Origin: Hypomesus transpacificus | Taxonomy: Eukaryota; Chordata; Actinopteri; Osmeriformes; Osmeridae | Assembly: GCF_021917145.1 (NCBI RefSeq) | Contig: NC_061062.1 | Span: 2,423,247 to 2,487,246 of the forward strand | Reading direction: 5' to 3' | DNA: 64,000 bases | Part shown: positions 40,101 through 51,520 of the stretch, one piece after another | Position numbering within the stretch: position 1 is the stretch's first letter | How the letters are laid out: every line of letters begins with the position of its first letter | Program-made: the position numbers and the translations under genes | Notes under the pieces: generated by a model | The model's input: only the letters and a program-made list of their open reading frames with translations | Database searches by the model: none | Told to the model about the DNA's origin: nothing

Positions 40101-42902
40101 TCGTGCTTGTGTTGACCGTGGCTCCTCCTCCCTCCCTGTGTCTCCAGAGGACAGACCCCCAGCTCCTGGCCCAGTTCTACTATGCTGACGAGGAGCTCAA
40201 CCAGGTTGCCATGGAGCTGGACAGCCTGGATGGCAGGAAGGATCCTCAGAGATGCACCCTGCTGGTCAACCAGTTCCGCTCCTGTCAGGTACGACCCTCA
40301 CCGCAGTGGTCTACTATTACCTGTTGGACCTCACATCAATTTAATACATGCATACAAAAATACATTTTAGAAACTAACTAGTTGTGTGTGACTTATTTTA
40401 TTTTATTTTTTACATTGCAAAATTATTTTGAAAAAAAGTTTGGCCAACAAAATAATTTTGGAAAAATAAATAGTAAAAAAATATTTGTCTAAAGACGAGA
40501 CGTCAGGTCCTTGGAAACGACAAGGCCAGAACAATTCATTAGAGTTAAGTCTATGACCCAGTATTGAAGAGACTACTAAAATACTCCTGCTCAACAGAGT
40601 GACTAGAATTAGACCAGAGTTTAAATGAGATCAGATTGATCTCAGTTGTTTTGGAACTGGGTCAACAGAGAACGTATTTTTGGGCTGATTTGGTTAGAAG
40701 TCATTTGGGTCACCTGACTGAACCTGTGCTTAGTGAGATGGAAGAGGGTTGTTTCAGAGTTATTAGATACAGCCAGGTTTACATGACCGGGTCAAGTCCA
40801 GTGACCTGATTGGTTCATTGTTTGGCCAGACCTTAAATTCATTTCCTTGTTTGTGAGATAAGTCCTGTGCCTGGACGTGGTCTGTGGACACATTCTGCTT
40901 GTTTTGCAGACTGCCCCCAGTGAGTGTTTAGATAAGTTTGAAGAATAAGTGAAGTGGAACTGATTATGGCAATTAAGTTGTGAGGAACATTTAGTCAATT
41001 ACCAGACACTCTTATCCAGAGCGACTGAAGAAGTCAAGATCACACCTGTTAAGTCTTACCTTCCTTCCGAGACGTCTACTTACAGTAAGTACAGGGACAT
41101 TCCCCCCAAGGCAAGTAGGGTGAAGTGCTTTGCCCAAGGATACAACGTCATTTGACACGGCGGGGAATCGATCCGGCGCCCTTCTGATTACTAGCCCGAC
41201 TCCCTCACCACTCAGCCATCTGACTCCAAGATTTGTTGTTTTAGATTTCTCTGTGAACCATGATGGATAGTCTAGATCATCTATCAAATGGTGATCTATT
41301 AAATTATGCCTTTTAGACTGATGTTAGGCATTGACTTCCTTAGCTATAACATTTGGTTTTTGAGCCAGATACTTAACCAATTTCCTGGTGTGAGTTAGGG
41401 ACTCCTGCCATGCTGATGCATGCTGGGATATGGGGGAGGAGGGGGGGAGGAGGGGGGGAGGAGGCATCAGCATGCATGCTGCTCCCCAGCTCCAGACCCC
41501 TGTATCCTGGGAGGAGATTTCGCTTAATAAGGTCACTTAATCCCCAGCTGTTTCTCTCAGTCCTTCCCTCTTCTTCAATCCTCCTCTCTCCTCCCCTCTT
41601 CTTCCATCCTCCTCTCTCCTCCTCTCTCCTCCTCTCTCCTCCCCTCTTCTTCCATCCTCCTCTCTCCTCCTCTCTCCTCCCCTCTTCTTCCATCCTCCTC
41701 TCTCCTCCCCTCTTCTTCCATCCTCCTCTCTCCTCTCTCCTCCCCTCTTCTTCCATCCTCCTCTCTCCTCTCTTCTTCCATCCTCCTCTCTCCTCCTCTC
41801 TCCTCCCCTCTTCTTCCATCCTCCTCTCTCCTCCTCTCTCCTCCCCTCTTCTTCCATCCTCCTCTCTCCTCCCCTCTTCTTCCATCCTCCTCTCTCCTCC
41901 TCTCTCCTCCCCTCTTCTTCCATCCTCCTCTCTCCTCCTGTCCGGCTCTCCGCTGAGGTCTCTCGTTCACTTCATTATCACCTCAAATTGACCGTGCCGT
42001 GAATCGCTGCGTGTTCGTTTTGTGTTAGGCTGTGCTGTTCCTACCCAGCCTTTAGCTGACTGACTGTTAAGCATTTTCTGCAGCTGAGAAAGAGCTGTCC
42101 TGGTCTGTCTCTCTCTCTTCATCTCCCCCTCCAGAACTATTGTAATGGTCTCCTCTCCTCTCAGTCAGGGTTTAGCTTATCTGGCTATATTTCTGCAAAA
42201 GGGGGTTTTCCTTTCACAGTGAATTAGTGTCATGTTTTGCGTTTGTCAACAGTTCTACTCTCCAGTGGTATAACCCCATGGTTAGCAAGTAGTCGCTTTG
42301 GCACAGCTAACTCTCTGAACCCTGGACACCCCCCAAGGGGACCAGCAAGCGACCGGAGTGCTTCCAGACTCCCCAGCACCTCTCTGTGGTCCTGGGATGG
42401 AGGACGAGAGCCTGTGAGGGGGTGTTTCACATCACCCAGTCTCTCTGCTGCTCTCCTCTGGAGCACGCTGGTGTCTTTCTCCTGCTCTCCTCTGGAGCAC
42501 GCTGGTCTCTCTCTCCTGCTCTCCTCTGGAGCACGCTGGTGTCTTTCTCCTGCTCTCCTCTGGAGCACGCTGGTCTCTCTCTCCTGCTCTCCTCTGGAGC
42601 ACGCTGGTCTCTCTCTCCTGCTCTCCTCTGGAGCACGCTGGTCTCTCTCTCCTGCTCTCCTCTGGAGCACGCTGGTCTCTCTCTCCTGCTCTCCTCTGGA
42701 GCACGCTGGTCTCTCACTCCTGCTCTCCACTGCCCTGCCAAGCTCCTTACGTGCTCCTGGCAACAGTACGCTCCCAGCATGACCTGCATGAGCGACACAA
42801 TGAATGGCTGGCAGAGAGAGCGAGGGAGGAATCAGTTTGGCAGAATAATACGGAGAGCGAGAGAGAGCGAGAGAGAGCGAGAGAGAGCGAGAGAGAGAGA
42901 GC

Positions 42903-42934
<32 letters not shown>

Positions 42935-42941
42935 GCGAGAG

Positions 42942-43012
<71 letters not shown>

Positions 43013-43424
43013 GCAGAAAGAGGGAGAGCCTTGAGGGAGTTGGGAAACTTCCCCATGTCCCTCAACAACCCATCCACCCAGGGTCACTCTGTTTGCGTCA
43101 AACTGGGGCTGATTGTCGGTTAAGAACAGTGAGGATAGGACATCTTACGATTAGCCATGGAGGGCCCAGGCCAACACACAGGTCTACCAAGGAAGCAGTG
43201 GTTCAGCTGTTTCTCCGCAAACCTTTTGAATCTTTCTTGTGGGGGTTAGCTGGGAGAAGCTGTGTCTGTCGTGATCACAGCACACAGCAAGGTTCCACCG
43301 GGCTGCCATGCTCATTGTTAGTCATTGTTTACGCCAGCAGCACACAAGCCCGTGATTAGCTCTGGCTGTGCGTGACAGTGTGTTTACACCGCTGGAATTA
43401 GGGGATTTAGTGTGAGTGTGTGGT

Positions 43425-43457
<33 letters not shown>

Positions 43458-46400
43458 TTGAATTGTGAAGAAGCTGTCATAGTCCCCTGTTTTGAGCATG
43501 TCCATGTCTCATTGTTTACTGCCAGTTCCCAGTGAGGAGTTGAGTGCTTTTTCAACATGGATTAGCCCCCGTAGTTAGGACCAAGGTAAGTCGAGCTTTC
43601 CAGGAACATGTCACAGTGTTCGGCAGGCTACAGCACGCGCCCGCCTGTGTCCTGTCGCCCGGCCGACGGAACACTTCCTGACCGTTCCATTTCATCCAGT
43701 TTATTCAATCTCTTCCTCTGTCACTCTCTCCCCCCCCCCCCCTCCCCTCCCCCCCCCCACCGTGTCTGCAGGACAATGTGTTGAACATTATCAACCAGAT
43801 CATGGATGAGTGTATCCCGGACGACAGAGCCAACAGAGACTTCTTGGTGAAGTTCCCGGAGGAGATTCGCCATGACAACCTGGCGGGGCAGCTGTGGTTC
43901 GGAGCCGAGGTACAGTGCTGTGTTTCCTCACACACCCTCACTCTGTCCAGCACTACAAGAACTCCACTGTGTCTGTGATGATCACGTCTGGGACTGTTCG
44001 GATAACAGTCTATTGTTGTGTGTTTGTGTCTGATTGTGTGTCTCTGTGGGTGGGTGTCTGTGTGTGCGTGTCCCTGTGTGTGTGTGTGTGTGTGTGATGC
44101 ATGTGTGTGTGTGTGAGCAGTGTCTGGCTGCTGGCTCGATCATCATGAACAGGGAGATAGAGAGCATGGCCATGAGGCCGCTGGCGAAGGACCTGACCCG
44201 CAGCCTGGAGGAGGTGAGAAACATCACGCGGGACCAGGCCCTGCGAGACCTCAACCTCTACACCGACCGCATGCGGGACGGCCTGCGCCACTTCGATAGC
44301 CTCTTCGCTGAGTTTGAGCTCAGGTACGCGTCATTGTTCATTTATCTGAACTCTCCCTGTAAATAAATACAAACGCTCTAACCCCTAAGCTACCTAAGCA
44401 GGATGACTGCCCTGTGTGGTAACGCCGTGGGCATCATGAACGTGAGGGTGTGACCATGTGGTCCTCTGTGTCGTCTCTCCCCAGCTATGTGTCAGCCATG
44501 GTGCCTGTGAAGTCTCCCAAAGAGTACTACGTCCAGCAGGAGGTTATCGTGCTGTTCTGTGAGACCGTGGAGAGGTGGGTTCTGTTGGGGGGGAGGAGGA
44601 GGGAGAACATGGGTTCTGTTGGGGAGGAGAGGGGGGAGAACGTGGGTTCTGTTGGGGAGGAGGAGGGGGAGAATGTGGGTTCTGTTGGGGAGGAGAGAGG
44701 GGAGAATGTGAGTTCTGTTGGGGAGGAGAGGGGGGAGAACCTGGGTTCTGTCGGGGGAGGAGAGGGGGGAGAACGTGGGTTCTGTCGGGGGAGGAGGAGG
44801 AAGTGGGTTCTGCCGGGAGCGGTGGAGGGGGAGAAAGGAGCAGTCACAATGTCAACACAGAGAGCCTGGTAGACACTTATCAATTCAGTTTAACTTAAAT
44901 GTATTCTGACACACAGTTCCATCTAGAATAGAAAACAATACGAGGACAGACATTACCGTACAGGGCATGTCCACAGTGATTAAAGCACACATGCATGACA
45001 TGATGTTCAGTTTGAGAGAGGAAGGTTGGGTCTGTGGTGTGTCATCACGGCCCTGTGGTGGTTGCAGGGCTTGTCAGGCTTTCTAAACATCTGGGTGATT
45101 CCTTCTCCTGTCGCCTGTCCTCTGTATTGGGTCCCAGGGCCCTCCAGATGGGATACCTCTCACAAGACATGATCGATGACTATGAACCAGCTCTGATGTT
45201 TACCATTCCCAGGCTGGCCATTGTGTGGTAAGTTTGCCCCCCCCCCCCCCCCCCTCTTTCTCTGTCTCTCTCTCTGTCTCTCTCCCTCTCTCTCTCTGTC
45301 TATCTCGGTCTCTCTCTTTTCTCCCTCTCTCTCTCTCTCTCTCTGTCTCTCTCCCCCTCTCTCTCTTTTCTCCCTCTTTTCTCTCTCTGTCTCTCTCTGT
45401 CTCTCTCTCTCTTTCTCCCTGTATCTCTCCCTCTTTCTCTCCCTGTCTCCCTGTCTCTCTCTGTCTCTCTCTGTCTCTCTCTCTTCTCCCTCTCACTGGT
45501 ATGGATTAAATCATGTCCGCCCTTCCTCTCTCCTAGTGGTCTGGTGGTGTACTGTGAAGGGCCACTCAACCTCGATCGCAAACCCGAGGACATGTCTGAG
45601 CTCTTCCGGCCCTTCCGGACATTACTGAAGAAGATCAGGTAATCTATCCTGTCAGGGTCTCCCAACAGAGCTAGGAGTCAGTCTTCAGTGCTTTACCACC
45701 ACTGCTACCATCACCTAATGTAACAGTTCAAGTTTATATATATATATATATATATATAACATTTATACAAATAAAATATTTGCTATTGCAGCGAAAATTC
45801 TAATTTGCTAATCCATAAGTGGTTGTTGTTATTATTACTGTAGATGTTATTATTATTGATGTTGTTATTGATGTTGTTGATGATGTTGTTGTTGATGATG
45901 TTGTTATAATTGATGTTGTTATTGATGTTGTTGATGATGTTGTTGTTGATGATGTTGTTGTTGTTCCCTCAGGGACCTGCTGCAGACCCTGACTGAGGAG
46001 GAGCTGCTGACGCTGGAGAGGAACCTGTGCATCTCTCAGGACGGGGAGTTCTCTGCAGACAAGGAGGCGACGCCCCCCGGCGGCCCCACTGCTGACCCCC
46101 CCCCCACCCAGCAGCCCAGCACCAGACCTCTCCAGCCAGGAGGAGGAGCAGGAGGGGGGGACGGCGCAGACGGACCTGGCCCTGGATGCGTCTCCCAGCC
46201 TGGGGGAGGAGGATGAGCAGGAGGTGACGGTGGACAGGGAGTGGGAGGACATGGAGGCGGGGCCCGAGGAGCAGGGGCAGGGCCTGCTGTGCGAGGAGGC
46301 GGAGGAGGCCGACCTGGCCTGCTCCATGCAGTACGACGAGGAGGAGCTGGAGCAGCTCAACATGATGGTGCACCGTGTGGGGGACGAGATGTCCACGCTG

Positions 46401-49400
46401 CTGTCCCCCCCCAGCCAGGGCCAGTCCCCCGCCCACCGGCCCCTCAGGGGCGGGGGCTCCAGCGGGGCCTCCAGCACCGAGGCCTCCCCCTGCAGGGCCC
46501 CTGGGGGTCGGGGCAGGGCCGGCCTGTTCCAGGAGGAGGAGGACAGGGTGTTCTTCATGGAGGATCTGGACGTGTTGACCGGATGCCTCACCTCACCCGC
46601 CAGAGTCCCCCAGTACCCCTCCCCCTCTGAGGCCCCCGCCCCCCCGAAGGACCCCACCAGGAATGGCTGGCCCTCCACCCAATCCGACGAGTTTCCTCCA
46701 AACCACGCCCCTCAGTGCCCCGCCTCCAAACCCCACCCTCTCTCCACCACCCCCGAGCCCCTCCCCTACACCAGCGGTTGGGAGGTGGGGCTGGATGGGG
46801 CGGAGACGGCTGAGGTCATCGCCAACCGCATGGGCGGGATGAAGCTGTCGGCCACGGTCATCTTTAACCCCTGCTCTCCCAGCCTGACGGAGCTGGCGGG
46901 GGACAAGCTGCTGCTGCCCCGCCCCCCTCCCGCCCCGGAGGCGGAGCCCTGCGGCCCCCTGGTGGCCACGCACTGCCTGCTCAACTCCTGCGTGTGCTGC
47001 GGTAGCTGCGACGACGGCCACGACGACGCCCTCTCCATGGACACCGCCGGCCTGGGGCTGGCCCTCGGCCTGGGATTGGACAAACACTGCAAAGTCCCGC
47101 CCCTTGGTTCCGTCATCCAATCGTCCGCCTCCTGCCTGGCTCCCCCAGGGAGGGAGCCGGGGGGTAAGAGAGGAGACCCCGCCCAGCTGACGCCCCCCTC
47201 GCCCCGCTGCTCCCCGGAGCGACCCCTGGTGGGGGAGCCGGAGGAGGGGGCTGAGTGCTGTGAGAAGTGCCTGGTGCTGGTGCCCCCGGGGCCCCCGCAG
47301 GATCGGGGCCCAGCCGGGGGGGCCCCCACACCCTGCAGCCACCAGTGGAGGACTGTGAGGAGGCCCCAAGCCAGTGGGGGCCGGGAGAGGCTGGGGACCA
47401 GGGACCCCGACAGGGACACCAAAGAGGAGAGCAGGAGGAACACTAGGTGTGTGAGCCGTCTGTGTGTGTGTGTTTGCGTGTGTGTCTTCTGTTCATAATC
47501 ATCTTTCTGCCCGTCAGAAGTAAGGCTTTTGTATTGTGTCATTCACTTGTCTGTTCAGAGAGAGGAGATCATTTTCACGTCACTCTATGTACCATCTGCA
47601 TGTTTTTATTTGGCCATTGCGTTACGTTTACAATTTTTTTCCCCCTAATTGTTTTGGATTTGTTTTGGTTGTGACCAGTTTCCAGGACTCTCCTCTCAGC
47701 TCAGTGTCCAGTAGTGACTGTGAGAGTGTATCTGTCACCACATGTAGTCTGACCAGCGGTTCATACACACCAAGGTAACCCCTGACCCGTCGTGTGTGTG
47801 TGTGTGTGTGTGTGTGTCTACTGTGACCGTCCTCTGTGTTTCGCACGTTCCAGGTTTCTTTAAGTCTTCACCTGCCAACGTCTGTAGTCTGGCTCACATC
47901 TGTCACCCCCCCCCCCCCCCCCCCCCCGTGTCACTACGCTCTCTCAAGCTCTCATCTAGCTAGAAATACACCATGACTCATCTCCAACGATGCATATTCA
48001 CACGCCGCATTCCAGCCGGCCGTGTCTGTGTGCTGCCCAGAATGATAATGTAACAGTCCCCTGTGTGTGTGCCTCTGTCTCACTCCCCTCTCTCTCTCTC
48101 TCTCTGTCTCTCTGTCTCTCTCTCTGTCTCTCTGTCTCTCTGTCTCTCTGTCTCTCTCTCTCTCTGTGTCTCTCCATCAATCTCTCCGTGGCATGGCTCC
48201 TTCCCCCCCCCCCCAGCCCGGTCAGCAGTCTGACCACCAGCTCGGGGATGTCCGAGGATCTGGACCACCAGGAGATCCAGCTGGCTCTGCAGGCCGCCAA
48301 GATGGCCGCCAGGAACAAGATCCGCTCCCGCTTCCACAGCAGCAGTGACCTCATCCACCGCCTGTTCGTCTGCATCTCAGGTGAGAGGCCCTTCATCTCT
48401 CTTCCCTTTCTCTCCCTTTCTCTGTCTCCATCCATTTTTCTCTCTCTGTCTCTCACTGTCTGTCTCAGTCTCTCTCTCTGTCTCAGTCTGTCTCTCTCTC
48501 TCTGTCTCTCTCTGTCTCTGTCTCAGTCTGTCTCTCTCTCTCTGTCTCAGTCTCTCTCTCTGTCTCTCTCTCTCTCTCTCTCTGTCCCTCTCTCTCATGG
48601 TTGCTCTCCCTCCACCAGGTGTGGCTGACCAGCTGCAGACCAACTACGCCAGCGACCTCCGCAGCATCCTGAAGACGCTGTTCGAGGTCATGGCGACCAA
48701 GTGTGAGCAGGGGGAGTGCAACATGCAGAAGAGAGGTGAGGCGCTCCAGACTAAGAGTCAGTGCTGCGTAACCACGGCTCCTATGAGGAGCACTGGCCTG
48801 TGGAAGGCTGCTTGTTCTCTGTGTAAACGCTGCTGTTCCACCCCTCAGTGCCAGGCCTGTGCAGTGCTGGGCTGGAGGACTGCGCTCTCTGCCAGGAGAC
48901 TGTCTCCTCGTCTGAGCTGGCTGCCAAGGCCCGCGAGGGCCAGTTCGAAGGTAGGGACCTCTCTCCTCACACACACACACACACATCCTCACGTATATAC
49001 ACACGCATCCTCACACACATACACACAATTCAGGGAGTGTGTGTAACAGAAATGTCACTCACCAGCTTGTATACTCAAAAGTGACACGTTTCACCCCAAC
49101 TCACCCTAAACAAACGCTCACTCCACCCTCTTGCCGTCTCCCCCCTCTCCCCCTCCACCACAGACCCCCCAGACTGGGTCCCTGATGAGGCCTGTAACTC
49201 ATGCATCGCCTGCAAGGCCCCCTTCACTGTCATACGCAGGAAACACCACTGCAGAAGCTGTGGGAAGGTGAGGCTAGACACACGCACTGCTAAAACTCGA
49301 CAGTAGTAGTGACACTTCGTTCGTCTTCGGCCGGTAGAGAGTTGTTGTGATGTGGTGGTTTGTCCCCTCACGTGTCGCTCTGTCTCTCGTGTCGCTCTGT

Positions 49401-49546
49401 GTCCCCTCCTCCAGATCTTCTGTTCTCGCTGCTCCTCCCATTCTGCCCCTTTGCCTCGCTACGGCCAGGTGAAGGCAGTCAGGGTATGCACACACTGCTA
49501 CATGTTCCACGTCACGCCCTTCTACAGCGACAAGACCGGCGTCTGA
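31161..49546 (+). CDS. zfyve28: Lateral signaling target protein 2 homolog (FYVE domain protein 28)
   Basis: LST2 is an endosomal FYVE protein that restrains EGFR signalling by promoting receptor degradation; human LST2 is regulated by monoubiquitination near Lys87. Exons: 31161-31196, 40148-40288, 43772-43909, 44121-44323, 44485-44574, 45138-45227, 45537-45638, 45973-47446, 47679-47774, 48217-48380, 48619-48735, 48849-48950, 49164-49267, 49415-49546. They total 2989 bp, about 995 residues, one base too many for an open frame. [20 protein letters not shown] and the conserved N-terminal domain are intact; FLVKFPEEI puts a Lys at residue 86. Exon 8 encodes the long low-complexity middle, including [20 protein letters not shown]. 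The C-terminus is the FYVE domain: [15 protein letters not shown] and RVCTHC. The extra base maps to a C10 run at 46096-46105. Human is 887 residues. It is divergent from cfap99, as in human. Confidence 0.95.
31880..31925. repeat. Interstitial telomere-like (TTAGGG)n
   Basis: About five TTAGGG units, one interrupted, in zfyve28 intron 1. A shorter pair (AGGGTTAGGGTTA) lies at about 31430-31442. Confidence 0.85.
35757..36041. repeat. 31-bp minisatellite, about 9 copies
   Basis: Unit beginning CAGGGAACTCAACCCTGCGA, then CCCAGAGAGAT, with exact 31-bp spacing in the first copies and increasing substitutions to the right. Intronic. Confidence 0.9.
39817..40112. repeat. CA-rich repeat followed by TTGTG/TTCTTC minisatellite
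   Basis: CA dinucleotides with interruptions to about 39960, then tandem copies of CTTGTGTTGCTTGTGTTCTT-type units until 36 bp before zfyve28 exon 2. Open frames here are products of the repeat. Confidence 0.85.
40987..41228 (-). mobile_element. tRNA-derived SINE, inverted, with an internal insertion
   Basis: Same family as 8145-8330, in zfyve28 intron 2. The tail (ACATTTAGTCAATTACCAGA) is separated from the body (CTTACAGTAAGTACAGGGAC) by about 50 bp of unrelated sequence. The end reads CACTCAGCCATCTGACTCC, the complement of the A-box. Confidence 0.72.
41563..41938. repeat. Polypyrimidine minisatellite
   Basis: Almost 380 bp with hardly any purine on the plus strand apart from isolated A, built from CCTCTTCTTCCATCCTCCTC and CTCTCCTCC units in varying order. 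Intron 2 of zfyve28. Confidence 0.9.
42430..42735. repeat. 34-bp minisatellite, about 8 copies
   Basis: Unit CTGCTCTCCTCTGGAGCACG followed by CTGGTCTCTCTCTC with regular 34-bp spacing (GGAGCACGCTGG at 42460, 42494, 42528 and on). Alternating variants have GTCTTT in place of CTCTCT. Intronic. Confidence 0.9.
42852..43009. repeat. (GAGAGC)n and (GA)n simple repeat
   Basis: GAGAGAGC units grade into a pure GA run. Intron 2 of zfyve28. Confidence 0.95.
43425..43456. repeat. Uninterrupted run of 32 G
   Basis: A pure G homopolymer in zfyve28 intron 2, 315 bp before exon 3. Confidence 0.9.
44575..44830. repeat. 33-34-bp G-rich minisatellite at a splice donor
   Basis: Begins directly at the donor of zfyve28 exon 5. 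Units read GGGTTCTGTTGGGGAGGAGA followed by a GGGGGAGAACGT-type end, spaced 32-34 bp, about seven copies. The G runs could form quadruplexes in RNA. Confidence 0.88.
45236..45489. repeat. C run and (CT)n/(CTGT)n repeat
   Basis: A run of C just after the exon 6 donor of zfyve28 leads into about 240 bp of CTCTCTGT-type repeat. Confidence 0.92.
45835..45963. repeat. Imperfect GTT/GAT trinucleotide repeat
   Basis: TTGTTGATGATGTTGTTGTT-type units directly before the exon 8 acceptor of zfyve28. Confidence 0.85.
46096..46105 (+). other. C10 homopolymer with apparent +1 frameshift in zfyve28 exon 8
   Basis: Upstream of the run, exon 8 reads [20 protein letters not shown] in one frame; that frame stops at TGA 46214-46216. 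Downstream, the LST2-like sequence [12 protein letters not shown] onward is in the +1 frame and stays open for over 1.2 kb. One surplus C explains it. An assembly error is more likely than a true null allele. Confidence 0.7.
48085..48175. repeat. (CT)n repeat
   Basis: CTCTCTGT-type repeat upstream of the exon 10 acceptor of zfyve28; a run of about 19 C lies at 47909-47927. Confidence 0.9.
48395..48597. repeat. (CT)n repeat
   Basis: CTCTCTGT and CAGTCTCT units fill almost the whole 238-bp intron between zfyve28 exons 10 and 11. Confidence 0.9.
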
Positions 49547-51520
49547 CCCCTGGAAACAGGACTATCTCTCTCTCACACGCACGCACACACACACACACAC
49601 ACGCACACACACCACCTCCACATGAGCATATGCAATGGATGGATCCTATGCTGCATACGGAGCCAATACCCCCTTATTGCGCCGACCGACCGATTCTCTG
49701 CCAGGCTGGAATGAGGACTTCCTGGATGAGAGAGCAGAGAAACGCGACGTGGAGACACACCAACTTGGCCCAGACCCTCGTAGTTTGTTTTCGTGATGCT
49801 GCTAAAAGGGAACATGGTGCTAGTTCCGACAGTCCTGGTGTGATTTATACAAACCTACAGGAAGGGAGAAGGAACTGAGGTTGTGAACCGCTACGTTGCT
49901 ATGCTACCTGCAGCACACCACTAGAGAGCGAGGCCCTAGACCTTTCGGGGTTTATTGCTTGTGTATAAAAGGTCTTGTGACATATTTTCCTATGCTTTAG
50001 CGGGCTTCCCACACTTGTGCCAGAGTTCCCACGGGACTCAGATTACTTAGAAGAATGTAAGTCGTAATAATCATGTAAATAAAGGTAATTGTGTTGATAA
50101 TAACGGTTAGCATTGCACCACCGGTCTCTTGTTTGGCACAATGGTTAATGAACGTTGTTTTCTTTAGTTTGTCATGATTAAACTGCAGATGCTGGAAGGA
50201 ATTGAAGTAAAAGCTACAATTATCGGGCTACCTATCTCAGCAAAGCAACAACAACAAAAATGCTACAATTTACAGACAATGGTTTTATATCTTGAAGTCG
50301 ATGTTATGAGTCATACAGTGCTTTTAATGGCAATGAATGTGTACTATTTAACAAAATGGAGGCTTTATTTTAGTGGCTGTGTTTCAAAGGAAATGCAGGA
50401 TTTACAGTAGCCTTTAACGTTATGGGCTGTGCCTTGTGCTCTTAAACATATGATATGGCATGTATTTGAATGATTTCCCAACCGCATCCAAATCTGAACT
50501 TTTATCTTTTTGGAATCTGAGACGCCAATGAGAAGCATTCCTCCCCCCCGACACTGATATAATGCGTCCAGGCCAGTGATGCCACCTAGTGGAGGATGTA
50601 ACCCCGTGTCCACACCTCTGCTCTGCGCGTGCATCGTCACCTGGCATTGACTAGCTTGTTGTTTTCCATCCCCTGGCAATCTTACGTTCCTATCTTTATC
50701 GTGCAATATTTTCATTGCAAGGCCTACTTCCTTCTGTACGTTACGACGAAGTACGACTTTCTCACTACGAAGCTCTGTACAGGTGTCTGTCAGACAGACA
50801 AAACTACGACTTCAAGCTGAATTTTACATTATATTATTTTACCTTTTATTTGATACACTGACAGTCTCATTAACTGCTGCTCACCGGATCTGTGCTTCGT
50901 GTTTTCATTACTGGCAGAAATGGTCTTTCAGAGGTTTACTCTATCCGACTATTGACTCTCCTTTTATTACAAAGGAACGCTCCTGAACGTTGTCCCGAAA
51001 TGCCTCAGTCTGCACACAAAACTAAGTTTCTCAAGTCTCCTGTCTTCCTCCCGCTATCAGGATATCTTCCAAGTATATCTATCTCACAATGAAGAATGAT
51101 CTTGAGTTGATGTGAACTGGCTGATCTGGCAAACGTGTTCCACTCCAAGGCCGTACCAGTTATGTCAATTCTGCTCTGACTTCAAGCTAACTCTCAGGCT
51201 TCATATTGTCTAACTCACTCACGAGTCATGACTATTTCAATGGTTTTATTTTTATTGAGGAAGTTAAGACACTTTCAAGAGATTATAATTTTTTTTCTTT
51301 TATAAAGAACAAAGGAAATTATGTAAATGTATAAAGCTACTTTTTCTGTATAAAAGGAATCATGCAGTGATTAAAGGACTGGATATCCTTTTACTTCAGA
51401 GCTTGCTCTTATTTTGTAAACACTTGTACATTTTAATGATAAGAGCTGTGAAACGTTTGGAAAACGTAATGTCATCTAGTTTTAAATGTAAAAGTATAAA
51501 ATAAATGACTTTTATTGGTT
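49547..51520 (+). other. zfyve28 3' UTR
   Basis: After the stop codon, a short CA repeat (49573-49611) is followed by AT-rich unique sequence. Candidate polyadenylation signals are AATAAA at 50078-50083 and at 51500-51505, suggesting short and long 3' UTRs. No other gene seen. Confidence 0.6.

Larger units (their letters stand above)
31197..40147 (+). other. zfyve28 intron 1
   Basis: Nearly 9 kb between the first coding exon (12 codons) and exon 2. It holds telomere-like repeats (31880-31925), a 31-bp minisatellite (35757-36041), CA repeats and a TTGTG-type repeat just before exon 2. The remaining open frames are short and show no family resemblance. It is long enough for enhancers, but I see none I could name. 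Confidence 0.8.

Noticed and set aside
41373-43123. Open frames of 120-285 codons on both strands
   Set aside because: They translate the pyrimidine, 34-bp and GA repeats, are in several frames at once, and lack splice logic or domains.
45800-47542. Long antisense open frames (up to 292 codons) opposite zfyve28 exon 8
   Set aside because: They mirror a GC-rich coding exon whose plus-strand product matches LST2; antisense frames carry low-complexity sequence and no family signature.
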